Source of the DNA: Pseudomonadota bacterium
GTDB lineage: Bacteria; Myxococcota_A; UBA796; GCA-2862545
Assembly (NCBI GenBank): GCA_002862545.1
Contig: PKDJ01000094.1
Location: forward strand, 1-55,386
Length of the DNA stretch: 55,386 bases
Direction of reading: 5' to 3'
Positions within the stretch are counted from its first letter, which is position 1, and every line of letters starts with the position of its first letter. Both the position numbers and the translations under genes were made by a program. The notes under the pieces were generated by a model that had not been told where the DNA came from, did not search any database, and was given only the letters and a program-made list of their open reading frames with translations. Below are positions 38,112 through 47,236 of this stretch, piece after piece.

Positions 38112-38840
38112 ATGCGCGCGAACCATCCCAGCGGTCCTTCACTGCCGGAGCCTCCGAAGTGGATGAAGCAGCTCTTGGGTGGGCTGCTCGCGCTCTACGT
38201 CGTCGAGCTCGTCCTGAGTGCCACCGGAGCACCGGTTCAGCTCCTCGCATGGCTGCCTCTCGGCCAGGGCTTCGCGCCCTGGCAGCCACTGACGCGCTTT
38301 GCCATACAGGGGCCGAGCGTGCTCAACGTGCTGATCGCGCTGGCGGTCGCCTGGTTCGTGTTTCCGGCGCTCGACCAGCTGCTGCGGCGAGAGCAGCTCG
38401 GAGAAGCGACGCTCGCCATGGCCGCAGCGGCCACCGCGCTGCCGCTCATCGCCGAGCTCACCGGCGTCCTGTCTCCTGGCATCATCGTGGGCTGGACGTC
38501 CCTCGTCGGCGGATGGATCGTCCTGTTCGGCCTCGCTCGGCCAGATGGTGAGGTCCGCCTCTACTTCGTGCTCCCCGTCACGGGTCAGATGATCGTGTGG
38601 GGCATGCTGGGCATCGAGGTTCTCATGCTGCTCGCCGCCCCCAACACCGCGAGTCTCGAGCCCATCGGCGTCTGGGTCGGAGCCTGGGCCTGGTGGAACT
38701 ACCGAGGTCCGGGGGCTCGCAGACGCCACCTCCGGCGCGAGGGAGCTCGGGTCGAGCGCGAGCTGCGACGCTTCCAGGTGCTCGACGGCGGCCGCTCGGA
38801 CTCCCAGGACGGGCCCAACCGAGACGGGTGGATCCACTGA
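38112..38840 (+). CDS. Rhomboid-like polytopic membrane protein lacking catalytic residues
   Basis: 242 residues with about six membrane helices. The early FAPWQPLTRFAIQG segment matches the W-Q-x-x-T entry of rhomboid proteins, and a later RLYFVLPVTGQMIVWGM resembles their fifth helix region. The active-site GxSx is not convincing (GWTSLVGGW instead) and no catalytic His in the last helix is seen, so it is probably a pseudoprotease. Rhomboid pseudoproteases bind and route membrane clients. The tail after ~205 is Arg-rich and cytoplasmic. CCGAGG precedes ATG 38112. It leads a six-gene plus-strand operon. Confidence 0.65.
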   Translation: MRANHPSGPSLPEPPKWMKQLLGGLLALYVVELVLSATGAPVQLLAWLPLGQGFAPWQPLTRFAIQGPSVLNVLIALAVAWFVFPALDQLLRREQLGEATLAMAAAATALPLIAELTGVLSPGIIVGWTSLVGGWIVLFGLARPDGEVRLYFVLPVTGQMIVWGMLGIEVLMLLAAPNTASLEPIGVWVGAWAWWNYRGPGARRRHLRREGARVERELRRFQVLDGGRSDSQDGPNRDGWIH

Positions 38841-39706
38841 CGCGACGGTGGCGAGTTCCTGCCCTCGACGAGCGCGCGCCGAAGAGCACCCGCGACCCGG
38901 ATGTTCCGATCCATGCCGCGCTCGGTCCGAAGGTACTCGACGGCGGCCTCGCCACCTCGCTGCGGCAGCGTGGCGTCCCACCGGGCACGCCGATCACGAC
39001 CTGGCTCGACGAGCACCCCAGCGCGGTGGAGCACGCCCAGCGCTCCTTCGTCGATGCCGGCGCCATCGGACTCCTCACGGCCACGTTCCGGAGCCTGCCC
39101 CACCTCGACTCCGAGTGGGAGAGGCACCTCGACATAGCGGCCGACATCGCGACGCGCGCCTCTCACGGCCGCGCCTGGCTGTGGGGCTCATTGGGGCCAG
39201 GCGGTCGACGCGGCGAGTCCTGGCGCGACGCCGATGCGAGCACCAAGCGAGCCTGGACCCAGAGCTGGACACGTGCCGCCGACCGCTTAGGCCCGAGCGT
39301 TCATGGACTGGTGCTCGAGACCTTCATCGATCCGGATGAGTGTCTCGCCGCGCTGCGCGCCGTGAAGGAGGCTCGACCCGACCAGGCCGTCGTCACGAGC
39401 CTCGTCCCCACCGACAGCGGGAGACTGCACAACGGACAGTCGCCACGGCACGCCCTGGAGGCGCTCCGCCTGGCGGGTGCCGACATCCTAGGCTTCAACT
39501 GCGGCACGACCCCCGAGGGGGTGACGCTCGCCATCCGCGCGTGTCGTGGGGTCGGCCCCCTTTGGGCCAAGCCGGCCGGTGGCCGCAACCTGCGTCAGCG
39601 ACTGGTCGAGCTTGCCGACGACTGCGACTGGATCGGCGGCTGCTGCGGCGTCACCTACAAGGATATCGTGGTCCTCGCGCGCTCCGTGGCAGAGACCCAT
39701 GCCTGA
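38828..39706 (+). CDS. Homocysteine S-methyltransferase-family protein
   Basis: 292 residues with the MmuM/BHMT fold markers: VLDGGLATSLRQRG at the N-terminus, LVLETFIDPDECLAAL, GFNCGTTPEGV and IGGCCGVTYKDI. The Cys in GFNCG and the GGCC pair are the three Zn-thiolate ligands. It would transfer a methyl group from a donor such as S-methylmethionine to homocysteine or another thiol. Start GTG 38828 overlaps the upstream gene by 13 bp; no better in-frame start exists. The neighbours give no clear methionine-pathway context. Confidence 0.88.
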   Translation: MDPLTRRWRVPALDERAPKSTRDPDVPIHAALGPKVLDGGLATSLRQRGVPPGTPITTWLDEHPSAVEHAQRSFVDAGAIGLLTATFRSLPHLDSEWERHLDIAADIATRASHGRAWLWGSLGPGGRRGESWRDADASTKRAWTQSWTRAADRLGPSVHGLVLETFIDPDECLAALRAVKEARPDQAVVTSLVPTDSGRLHNGQSPRHALEALRLAGADILGFNCGTTPEGVTLAIRACRGVGPLWAKPAGGRNLRQRLVELADDCDWIGGCCGVTYKDIVVLARSVAETHA

Positions 39707-40730
39707 TCACGTCGCCGAGGGGGAGCCCCGCGAGCTCGACACCTACCTGGCGCCGGCCGTGCGCATCGTGCTCGTCGGGCTCGGAGCCCTCGGGTCACTC
39801 GTCCTTGCGCTGCTCGGATGGTGGTGGTGGCTGCCGGTGCCGCTCGCGGCTGGCGTGCTCGGCTTCGAGCTCTGGCGCTTCCAGCGCTCGGACCGCCCCA
39901 TTCGTCTGGAGCTGGGACCCGACATCCGTCTGGTCGACCAGCGCGGCGGCCAGACCCTGCGGGTGGCGCTCGACGATGTGCGGGCGGCCACGTGCTGGCA
40001 CCGGCAGCGTGGCGCCGAGCGTGAGGTCGTGCTCGCTCTGTACGGCGAGACCGGAGCACTCCTCGCCCTGGCCTTCCGGCTGCCCCGCTACGCGCCCTCG
40101 CCTAGCGACCTCGACGCCGACGCCTGGGACGAGCGGCTCGGGGGCGTCTCGGGCATCGTGAACGCCGTCGCTCCACGGGCGAGGGCCTGCCGCCAGTGGT
40201 TCGCCGACCCCCAGGCTCTGGCCTGGCTACGCGCGCACGTCCCTCCCGCAGCCTGGGAGGTCACGACGGCCCGCGGCTGGACCGGAGCCGCCCCGTCCAT
40301 GGACCTGTTCGGCTACCTCGAGGGGTCGGCGGACACGACACTGTTCCTGGAGGGGAAGCGATGGTGGACCGCAGACGGTCGGCAGGGCGCCCTCGACACC
40401 CCCCAGTACGGCTCCGGCGATCGTGAGGCCGTCCTGTTTCGCCTCGACGAGGACCGTCCCGACCTCGAGTCGGGGCGCCTGCCGCTGCTGACGGTGCGGC
40501 TCGGCACGCTCGAGCTGGCCGTGCCCTGTCCTGCTGGCGTGAGCGCCCCGCCTTCGCCAGAGACCGACACTCGAATCCACCTTCAGGTACCCGAGGGGGC
40601 CGCCCTGCTCGCCCACCTAGAGGCCTCGACCGGCGCGACTCGTGCACCCACGGGGCTTGTCCAAGGTACTCCCACGGTTGATCCTTCGCGGCGCGACGAT
40701 ACGACGTCGCCGCACGCCGGACCAGCATGA
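39699..40730 (+). CDS. Membrane protein of unknown function, two N-terminal helices
   Basis: 343 residues. Two adjacent helices span about 22-60 (RIVLVGLGALGSLVLALLG and LPVPLAAGVLGFELW), forming a hairpin that leaves both termini on the cytoplasmic side. The rest is soluble, rich in Asp, Arg and Trp, with short beta-like strands such as RPIRLELGPDIRLVDQRGG that look like a PH-like or DUF3592-type module, but I do not recognise a family. It overlaps the methyltransferase gene by 8 bp and the TetR gene by 4 bp. Confidence 0.7.
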   Translation: MPDHVAEGEPRELDTYLAPAVRIVLVGLGALGSLVLALLGWWWWLPVPLAAGVLGFELWRFQRSDRPIRLELGPDIRLVDQRGGQTLRVALDDVRAATCWHRQRGAEREVVLALYGETGALLALAFRLPRYAPSPSDLDADAWDERLGGVSGIVNAVAPRARACRQWFADPQALAWLRAHVPPAAWEVTTARGWTGAAPSMDLFGYLEGSADTTLFLEGKRWWTADGRQGALDTPQYGSGDREAVLFRLDEDRPDLESGRLPLLTVRLGTLELAVPCPAGVSAPPSPETDTRIHLQVPEGAALLAHLEASTGATRAPTGLVQGTPTVDPSRRDDTTSPHAGPA

Positions 40731-41341
40731 CCAAGCACCAGACCGAGGCCGAGCGCAGGAGTCAGATCCTCCGCGCCGCACGCGCCGTGTTCATCAAGAA
40801 GGGCTACCTCGCCGCACGCGTGGAGGACGTAGCCAAGCGTGCCGGGCTCTCCAAGGGCGCGGTCTACTTCTACTACTCGTCGAAGCGACAGCTGTTTCTC
40901 GCACTCGTCCAAGACGAGCACGACAACACCTACTCCTTCCTAGAGAGTGCCGAGCAGGACGACCGGACCGCCGTGGTCAAGCTCCTCGACCTCGGCCAGA
41001 AGTACCTCGACTACTTCGCGGGCTTGAAGTCACCACCGCGGTTCTTCCTCATGATGAGCGAGCAAGGCATCCGTGATGAGGAGATCCGGGAGGAGTGTCA
41101 GGCTGTCCATCAGCGGTTCGTCGACGCCGCGAGTCGGATCCTCGCCCAAGGTATGTCCGAGGGTGCCTTCCGAGAGACCGACCCCGTCGCGGTGGCACTG
41201 ATGCTGAAGGCCATGATCGACGGCCTCGCCGGCCAGTCCGCCATCGGGATTCGTCCCGACCGTGAGCGCCTGCTCGGCGGTGGGGTCGACCTGCTGCTCC
41301 GCGGACTCCTCGTTCCGCCCGAAGAACGAGGAGACGCATGA
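40727..41341 (+). CDS. TetR-family transcriptional regulator
   Basis: 204 residues. The N-terminal helix-turn-helix is typical: RRSQILRAARAVFIKKGY, then VEDVAKRAGLSKGAVYFYYSSKRQLFLALV. The C-terminal ligand domain is diverse and gives no substrate clue. It overlaps both neighbours by 4 nt. Such regulators commonly control their own operon; no clear palindromic operator is visible in front of this gene, and the likely target is the promoter region upstream of 38112. Confidence 0.92.
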   Translation: MTKHQTEAERRSQILRAARAVFIKKGYLAARVEDVAKRAGLSKGAVYFYYSSKRQLFLALVQDEHDNTYSFLESAEQDDRTAVVKLLDLGQKYLDYFAGLKSPPRFFLMMSEQGIRDEEIREECQAVHQRFVDAASRILAQGMSEGAFRETDPVAVALMLKAMIDGLAGQSAIGIRPDRERLLGGGVDLLLRGLLVPPEERGDA

Positions 41342-42462
41342 CTCCTTGGGCTGCAGTCCTCGATCCGAAGCGCTCCCTCTCGCTGATCGACCGACAGGGC
41401 AGAGTCCTCCCAGGAATCGCGCCGGAGCCTCTGCTCTGGGCGGACTGGGCATCGGCAGGCTCGACTGGGGATCCTCACTCCTGGCCGACCTGGTCCCCCG
41501 ATGCGCGCCGAATCGCCGTGTTCCGCCAGTCGGTCTCGACGGGCGACACCCAGGTCTTCGTCACCACGACCGACGGCGCCATGGCCGCTGTCTTGGCTAC
41601 CCTCGATCGTCGCCTGCCCATTCACCTAGAGTGGTCCCCGACCGGGGACAGCCTCGCCGTGCTCTGCCAGCAAGGCAGCCGGTTGCTGCTCGAGCTGCTG
41701 GATGCGCCAGAGCCTGGCAACCGCGTCCCTGTGGCCTCGGGCAGTCCGCTGTTCTACAGCTGGCTCGACGCACAGCGGCTCGCGGTGTTCATCGGACACA
41801 CCGAGCACCCATCCGAGCTCCGGATCGTCGGCTCCACGGAGCTCGTCACCCTGCCCGGTGTACCTGGGAACTTCTGCACTCCCGTCTCCGCCGGAGACGA
41901 GCTGCTCTACGTCGCCCACCGAGACCAGAGCATCGAGCTCCTCGCGGCCGACCCGAGTGGCAGCGTGCGGGCCCTCGAGCCAGTGGACGGGCTGATGGCT
42001 CTCGTCCCCTCCCACGACCGCCGCCGAGTGGCCTATGCAGTCGCTGAGCAAGACGGCTCGCCCTACCGCGGCTTGACTGTCCTGGAGCCAGCCACGGGTG
42101 TCCGGATCCCCCTGGCCGACGAGCCCCTCCTGGCCTTCTTCTGGTCACCACGAGGAGACGCGGTGATCGGCGCCCGTCAGCAGGAAGATTCACCGCGCAT
42201 CACGTGGCTTCGCCTCGGTCTCGACGGCTCGAGATTGCCCCTCTTCGAGCACCTTCCGACCCGCGACCTGGCCTTCTGGCTGCGCTTCTTCGAGCAGTAC
42301 TGTATCTCTCATCCCATCATCGACCCGTCGGGCGACAACCTCTTGGTCGGCGGCTTCGAGGCCGAGAGATCTGGCGAGCCGCTCCTCTGGCGTGTACCCC
42401 TCGACGGCAGCCCCGCGGAGACGATCCGACCCGGGGTGCTCGCAGTCTGCCCCCGTCCCTGA
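41338..42462 (+). CDS. TolB-like beta-propeller protein
   Basis: 374 residues of repeated beta blades. Typical TolB/WD40-like segments are WSPDARRIAVFRQS, WSPTGDSLAVLCQQ, VPSHDRRRVAYAV, WSPRGDAVIGARQQ and IDPSGDNLLVGGFE, giving five or six blades. There is no signal peptide, so it is likely cytoplasmic and a binding platform rather than an enzyme. ATGA overlap with tetR. Confidence 0.82.
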   Translation: MTPWAAVLDPKRSLSLIDRQGRVLPGIAPEPLLWADWASAGSTGDPHSWPTWSPDARRIAVFRQSVSTGDTQVFVTTTDGAMAAVLATLDRRLPIHLEWSPTGDSLAVLCQQGSRLLLELLDAPEPGNRVPVASGSPLFYSWLDAQRLAVFIGHTEHPSELRIVGSTELVTLPGVPGNFCTPVSAGDELLYVAHRDQSIELLAADPSGSVRALEPVDGLMALVPSHDRRRVAYAVAEQDGSPYRGLTVLEPATGVRIPLADEPLLAFFWSPRGDAVIGARQQEDSPRITWLRLGLDGSRLPLFEHLPTRDLAFWLRFFEQYCISHPIIDPSGDNLLVGGFEAERSGEPLLWRVPLDGSPAETIRPGVLAVCPRP

Positions 42463-42476
42463 ACGGAGACCTGTCC

Positions 42477-42827
42477 ATGGCCATCCGAAGCACCCTCGCG
42501 GCACTCTTCGCCGACGCCAACGCCGAGGCGCTCAGCAGCGCCATGCGTGCCGCTGCCGACGCCGCTCTCGCTGATCGACCGAGCCCCGGAGCCGACCTCG
42601 AGGCCCGCATAGCGGCCCTCGAGAGTGAGAACGCCAAGCTCAAGAAGAAGCTCGACATGGCGATGGGCGCGATCCAGGCCAGCACGGCCCAGCTGATGTC
42701 CGCGAAGCGTGACATCGCCACAGCCGCGCAGTCCGCGAAGCAGGCGATGCAGGCCGCCACGAGCGCGTCGGCCACCGCCGAGAGTGCAGCGGAGGGCGTC
42801 AGCGAGCTGGAAGCGAAGCTCGGCTGA
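42477..42827 (+). CDS. Small Ala-rich coiled-coil protein
   Basis: 116 residues. Heptads run through DLEARIAALESENAKLKKKLDMAM and into an Ala/Ser-rich helix (about 65-105), which suggests a parallel coiled-coil oligomer. The start ATG 42477 has GGAGA about 8 nt upstream. It is the last gene of the plus-strand operon, 14 nt after the propeller gene. Function unknown; it could tether or cluster operon partners. Confidence 0.75.
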   Translation: MAIRSTLAALFADANAEALSSAMRAAADAALADRPSPGADLEARIAALESENAKLKKKLDMAMGAIQASTAQLMSAKRDIATAAQSAKQAMQAATSASATAESAAEGVSELEAKLG

Positions 42828-42845
42828 CGCTCCTGCCGTCAGCGC

Positions 42846-44366
42846 TCAGTCCAGATCGAACGTGACGCCCTGTGCGAGCGGCAGGTCCGTGCTCCAGTTC
42901 ATGGTGCAGGTCTGTCGACGCATGTAGGCCTTCCACGAGTCGGAGCCAGCCTCGCGTCCGCCGCCGGTGTCCTTCTCGCCTCCGAAGGCCCCCCCGATCT
43001 CGGCGCCGCTGGTGCCGATGTTCACGTTCGCGATGCCACAGTCCGAGCCCGCGTGGGACAGGAAGCGCTCCGCGAGGCGGAAGCTGTCGGTGAACACCGC
43101 CGAGGACAGGCCCTGGTCGACGTCGTTCTGGGCGTCGATCGCATCCGCGACATCGTCGTAGGTGAACACGTAGAGGATCGGCGCGAAGGTCTCCTCCTTG
43201 GTGATGGGCATGTCGAGGGTCGCCTTGACGATGGTCGGCTCGACGTAGAAGCCAGGACGCTCGACAGGCTTGCCGCCGCAGAGGATCTCGCCCCCCTGCT
43301 CACGGACCATCGCGATCGCGTCCATGTACATGCTCACCGCATCGGCATCGATCAGCGGCCCCATGAGGACGCCCTCGTCCTCGAGCGGGTTGCCGATCGT
43401 GATCGAGCCGTATGCACGCACCAGCTTCGCCGTGAAGTCGTCGGCGATGTCGCGGTGCAGGAAGAGACGACGGGTCGTGGTGCAGCGCTGTCCCGCGGTA
43501 CCGACCGCCCCGAAGGCGACCCCCCGAATTGCGAGGTCGAGGTCGGCATCCTTGTGCACGATGATGGCGTTGTTGCCACCAAGCTCGAGCAGGCAGCGCC
43601 CGAGGCGCCGAGCGACCGTCTCACCGACGATCCGCCCCATGCGGGTGGAGCCCGTGGCGGAGATCAGCGGAACACGGCGGTCCTCGATCATCGTGGTGCC
43701 GACATCGGCATCGTCGCCGATGATCAGGTTGAAGACGCCCCCGAAGCCATGCTCCTGGAGCACGGCGTCACAGATCCGGTGGGTGGCGATGGCGGTGAGA
43801 GGAGCCTTCAGCGACGGCTTCCAGATCATCGTGTCGCCTGCGATGGCAGCGACCATGGCATTCCAGGCCCAGACCGCGTTCGGGAAGTTGAAGGCCGTGA
43901 TGATCCCGACGACGCCGAGAGGGTGCCACTGCTCGTACATCCGGTGGCCCGGACGCTCGGAGTGCATCGTGAGGCCGAAGAGCTGCCGCGACATGCCGAC
44001 CGCGAGATCAGCCATGTCGACCGACTCTTGGACCTCGCCCTCGCCCTCGGAGAGGACCTTGCCCACCTCGAGAGCGATCAACCGACCGAGATCCTCCTTG
44101 TGGGTGCGCAGGGCCTCACCCACGAGGCGGACGATCTCACCTCGCTTCGGCGCCGGGAGCATGCGCCACCGCTTGAAGGCGTCGCGTGCGTTGCCGATCA
44201 CGGCCTCGTAGTCGTCGAGACCGGCCAGCTGGACCGAGGCGATGAGCGAGCCATCGAGGGGGCTGTGAACCTCTACGATTCGGCCCTTGGTGGCGATGGC
44301 GCCCTCACTGGACCAGGCTCCGGGGTTGACTTCCTCGATTCCGAGTCGGGACAGGAACGCGTGCAC
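42846..44366 (-). CDS. ALDH7-family semialdehyde dehydrogenase (aminoadipate-type)
   Basis: 506 residues, the usual length of antiquitin/AmaB-type dehydrogenases. Motifs are VEVHSPLDGSLIA, IITAFNFPNAVWAWN (NAD site), WKPSLKAPLTAIA, ELGGNNAII (catalytic Glu) and GTAGQRCTTTRR (catalytic Cys). ALDH7 enzymes oxidise alpha-aminoadipate semialdehyde/piperideine-6-carboxylate in lysine breakdown. GTG 44366 is the best start: GGAGG lies 5 nt upstream and the N-terminus HAFLSRLGI fits the family. No other lysine catabolic gene is nearby. Confidence 0.9.
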   Translation of the reverse strand: MHAFLSRLGIEEVNPGAWSSEGAIATKGRIVEVHSPLDGSLIASVQLAGLDDYEAVIGNARDAFKRWRMLPAPKRGEIVRLVGEALRTHKEDLGRLIALEVGKVLSEGEGEVQESVDMADLAVGMSRQLFGLTMHSERPGHRMYEQWHPLGVVGIITAFNFPNAVWAWNAMVAAIAGDTMIWKPSLKAPLTAIATHRICDAVLQEHGFGGVFNLIIGDDADVGTTMIEDRRVPLISATGSTRMGRIVGETVARRLGRCLLELGGNNAIIVHKDADLDLAIRGVAFGAVGTAGQRCTTTRRLFLHRDIADDFTAKLVRAYGSITIGNPLEDEGVLMGPLIDADAVSMYMDAIAMVREQGGEILCGGKPVERPGFYVEPTIVKATLDMPITKEETFAPILYVFTYDDVADAIDAQNDVDQGLSSAVFTDSFRLAERFLSHAGSDCGIANVNIGTSGAEIGGAFGGEKDTGGGREAGSDSWKAYMRRQTCTMNWSTDLPLAQGVTFDLD

Positions 44367-44446
44367 GATGACCTCCGAGGTGTGTGGAGAAGGCGCCGCG
44401 CGTAACGGATGGACACCCGACCGGCTATGCCTGGCAGGGAGGCCCG

Positions 44447-45076
44447 ATGCGACCCGCACCACACCTCGTCCTGCTCGCGTCCGCAGCGGCATGCGGTCTG
44501 GTTCAGCCCGCCCCGCCGGCAGAGCCGCTGACGACGACACTGGAAGGTCCCCCTCGTCCGGACACCTCCGACACCGCACTGGTCCTCCTCGGCTACACCG
44601 GAGTCGCCGAGGTCGACAGCGGGCTGGAGGGCACGGAGACCTTCACGGCGATCCGACGGCGCGACGCCGAGACGCTCTGCTCCTGGACCTGGCGGACCGT
44701 GAGCTGGGGTCGGGATTCCGAGGCCACGGGGCCAGACCCGATCACCGTGCCTTGCAACGACCCCTCTGGCCAGCCTTGCCGATTCGCCTTCACGGTCTCC
44801 CTGCGGGACGGCCTGCCCGATCCGGACATCGACGCGACAGCCTGTGCGGCCTTCCGCGAGGTCGCTCCCCTGGTGCCCGATGCGGGCCCCTTCGGCTACG
44901 GCTTCGTCGACGCCTACACCGAGGTCCCAGGGGGACCGAGCTACGGACCGGCGCTGATGTTCCACGTCGAGGCCGCGGCCCCCGAGGAGCCCTACTGGGT
45001 CGGCTACGGCCTCCAAGGAGCCTTCGACGGCTCCACGTTCGAGTACCACTTCGACCTCGGCGCCCTCCCCTATTGA
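44447..45076 (+). CDS. Lipoprotein of unknown function
   Basis: 209 residues. A short signal peptide ends in the lipobox SAAAC (Cys16), so the protein is lipid-anchored. The mature part has a Pro-rich linker followed by a domain with four further cysteines (TLCSW, VPCND, QPCRF, TACAA) and a beta-rich C-terminus (YWVGYGLQGAFDGSTFEYHFDL). I do not recognise a family. ATG 44447 is preceded by AGGGAGG. It stands alone between a divergent dehydrogenase gene and the convergent sulfatase-TPR gene. Confidence 0.78.
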   Translation: MRPAPHLVLLASAAACGLVQPAPPAEPLTTTLEGPPRPDTSDTALVLLGYTGVAEVDSGLEGTETFTAIRRRDAETLCSWTWRTVSWGRDSEATGPDPITVPCNDPSGQPCRFAFTVSLRDGLPDPDIDATACAAFREVAPLVPDAGPFGYGFVDAYTEVPGGPSYGPALMFHVEAAAPEEPYWVGYGLQGAFDGSTFEYHFDLGALPY

Positions 45077-45079
45077 CGC

Positions 45080-47236
45080 TCAGTCGGACGATCGACCGCC
45101 AGTCCGCGCCGACTTGGCCTCCGCGAAGCGAGCCTCCGCCTCGGCGGGCTTCCCCTCCGCGTGCAGGACATTGGCGTCGAGGAGCAGCAGCTCTGCGTGG
45201 CGAGGAGAGAGGGCGAGTCCCGCTTCGACGTGCAGCCGCGCCTGCTCCAGCTCACCGAGGCTGAAGCGCGCCTGACCCGCCAGGTGACGGGCGGTCGGAC
45301 CGTCGCTCACCTCGAGGGCAGACTCGGCCCGCTTAGCGATCCTCTCCCACGACCCCTCCGGCGCGAGAAGACGCGCGAGCGCGAGCAGCGCCGCCCCGTT
45401 GTCGGGGTAGGCATCCAGCTCACGACCGAGCAGCGTGACCGCGGCGAGACGGTCCCCCGAGCCCAGGCGCGCCGCCGCGAGGTGGTAGGCCACCTCCGGG
45501 GCGGGAGGCTCACTCAGCAGTCCGCGCTCGAGGAGAGGCAGGGCCTCGTCCACCTGCCCCTGGCGCACGAGCTGTACGCCAACCACACCCGCGAGTGAGG
45601 CGTCGTCCGGAAACGCGCCGAGCCACTCCTGTCCGCGAGCCAGCGCCTCGTCGACGCGACCGACCTCCACGAGCACCGCCACCGCGCGTGCGCGAAGGCG
45701 AGGTAGAAAAGAGAGGGCCTCGGCGGACGACACCAGGAGTGCAGCGGCCTCCTCGGCGCGCCCCTCACGAAGGAGCAGGTTTCCCCTCGCCATCATCAGA
45801 GCAGCATTCTCCGGATCGCGCTCCAGCGCCTCGACCACCAGGGGGGCCGCCTCGTCGGCTCGCCCCAGGCGCCCCAGGACAGTCGCCCGCAGCGAGGAGA
45901 ACTCGACCACCTCGGGGTGCTCGGCGCACAGCGTCACCAGCTCCGACTCGGCTGCAGCCCAGTCATGGAGGAGGAGGGCGCGCTCCACCCGCTGCGCACC
46001 CGCGAGGAGGCTCTCGCGGTCCTTCGGGTCAGGACGTGGCCCCTCTGTGCTGACGACCGGGCCGTCGAGGTAGCCGAGCGCTGCCAGCCGAGCGCGCTCG
46101 TCGGGCTCGAGTGGATGAGCCGGGTCGGTGCTGGGTGCAGGGAGGGTCTCGATCAAGGCCTGGAGTCTCGCGACATCATCCGGACGTGCTGTCGCGAGGT
46201 TCTCGGTCTCGCCGGGATCGGCCACGACATCGTACAGCTCGGGCGTCGGAGTGCCGATGAGCTTCAGGGGTCCATCGACAATGCCCAGGTGTGGTGCGAG
46301 CCCGTACCGATGGTCCAGCTGCCAGGACTCGACGAAGACGGGTCTCGGTGTGGCCGCGGGGACCGCTCGGCCCTCGGCGTCGGGCAGTGCCGGGAGCGCC
46401 AGGGCCTCCAGGATCGTGGGGGTCACGTCCTGAAGAGCGACGGGAGACTCCACCACATCGTTCGGGACACCCGGACCGGCCATGAGCCACGGCACCCGCT
46501 GGGTCGACTCGTAGACGAACAGCCCATGGGTGAGCTCACCGTGCTCGGCCAGCCCCTCGCCGTGGTCTCCGACGACCACGACCAGCGCCTGCTCACCGAC
46601 GGTGTCGAGCAGCCGGCCGACTTCTCGATCGGTGTAGGCCAGCTCCCCGTCGTAGGGCCGACCGCCCGTCCAGCGCAGGACCTCCGGGTCTGCCGGCTGG
46701 TAGGGAAAATGCGGATCGTACAGATGAACCCACAGGAAGCGCGGTCCCTCGGTGACGCCCCACCACGCGAGCGCATCGTCGACCACCGCGGCAGCCGGTC
46801 GCTCCACGTGCCAAGGGTCAGCCTCCTCCGGAAGGTCATCGGCGAAGGAGTCGAAGCCGTTGTCGAAGCCCCAGGTTCGCGAGGTGACGAAGGCGCCGAC
46901 CGAGGCCCCGGTCGCCCACCCATGACGACGCAGGTGTGCCGCGAGCGTGACCTGCCGTGGGCCCAGCCGACCCGCACCGTTCGAGCGGATGCCGAGCGAG
47001 GCGGGGCTGCGACCGGTGTGGAGCGTCGCGTGTGCTGGAATCGTCAGCGGAAGCGGAGAGTAGGCGCGCGCGTAGCGGCGCCCTCGGGCTGCAAGCGCAT
47101 CGAGAGCTGGCGTGTGGGCGTCTGCGTAGCCGTAGGAGCCCAGGCGGTCCGCTCGAGTGGTGTCGAGGGTCACCAACACCACGTCGGGGCGCTCGGGTGG
47201 AGTGGGTGGTGCGCAGCCGGCGAGCCAGAAGATCAT
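45080..47236 (-). CDS. Sulfatase-superfamily lipoprotein with TPR domain
   Basis: 718 residues. The N-terminus MIFWLAGC is a very short lipoprotein signal with lipobox LAGC (Cys8). The sulfatase-fold part (about 15-390) has VTLDTTRADRLGSYG (metal Asp), LTIPAHATLHTG (nucleophile loop with Thr65) and VVVGDHGEGLAEHG. Thr in place of Cys/Ser means no formylglycine is possible, so the real substrate may be a phosphoester or phospholipid head group. The C-terminal ~320 residues are TPR-like repeats. It overlaps the upstream TPR gene by 4 nt. It is the second enzyme of this type in the window, after the one near 15.5 kb. Confidence 0.82.
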   Translation of the reverse strand: MIFWLAGCAPPTPPERPDVVLVTLDTTRADRLGSYGYADAHTPALDALAARGRRYARAYSPLPLTIPAHATLHTGRSPASLGIRSNGAGRLGPRQVTLAAHLRRHGWATGASVGAFVTSRTWGFDNGFDSFADDLPEEADPWHVERPAAAVVDDALAWWGVTEGPRFLWVHLYDPHFPYQPADPEVLRWTGGRPYDGELAYTDREVGRLLDTVGEQALVVVVGDHGEGLAEHGELTHGLFVYESTQRVPWLMAGPGVPNDVVESPVALQDVTPTILEALALPALPDAEGRAVPAATPRPVFVESWQLDHRYGLAPHLGIVDGPLKLIGTPTPELYDVVADPGETENLATARPDDVARLQALIETLPAPSTDPAHPLEPDERARLAALGYLDGPVVSTEGPRPDPKDRESLLAGAQRVERALLLHDWAAAESELVTLCAEHPEVVEFSSLRATVLGRLGRADEAAPLVVEALERDPENAALMMARGNLLLREGRAEEAAALLVSSAEALSFLPRLRARAVAVLVEVGRVDEALARGQEWLGAFPDDASLAGVVGVQLVRQGQVDEALPLLERGLLSEPPAPEVAYHLAAARLGSGDRLAAVTLLGRELDAYPDNGAALLALARLLAPEGSWERIAKRAESALEVSDGPTARHLAGQARFSLGELEQARLHVEAGLALSPRHAELLLLDANVLHAEGKPAEAEARFAEAKSARTGGRSSD

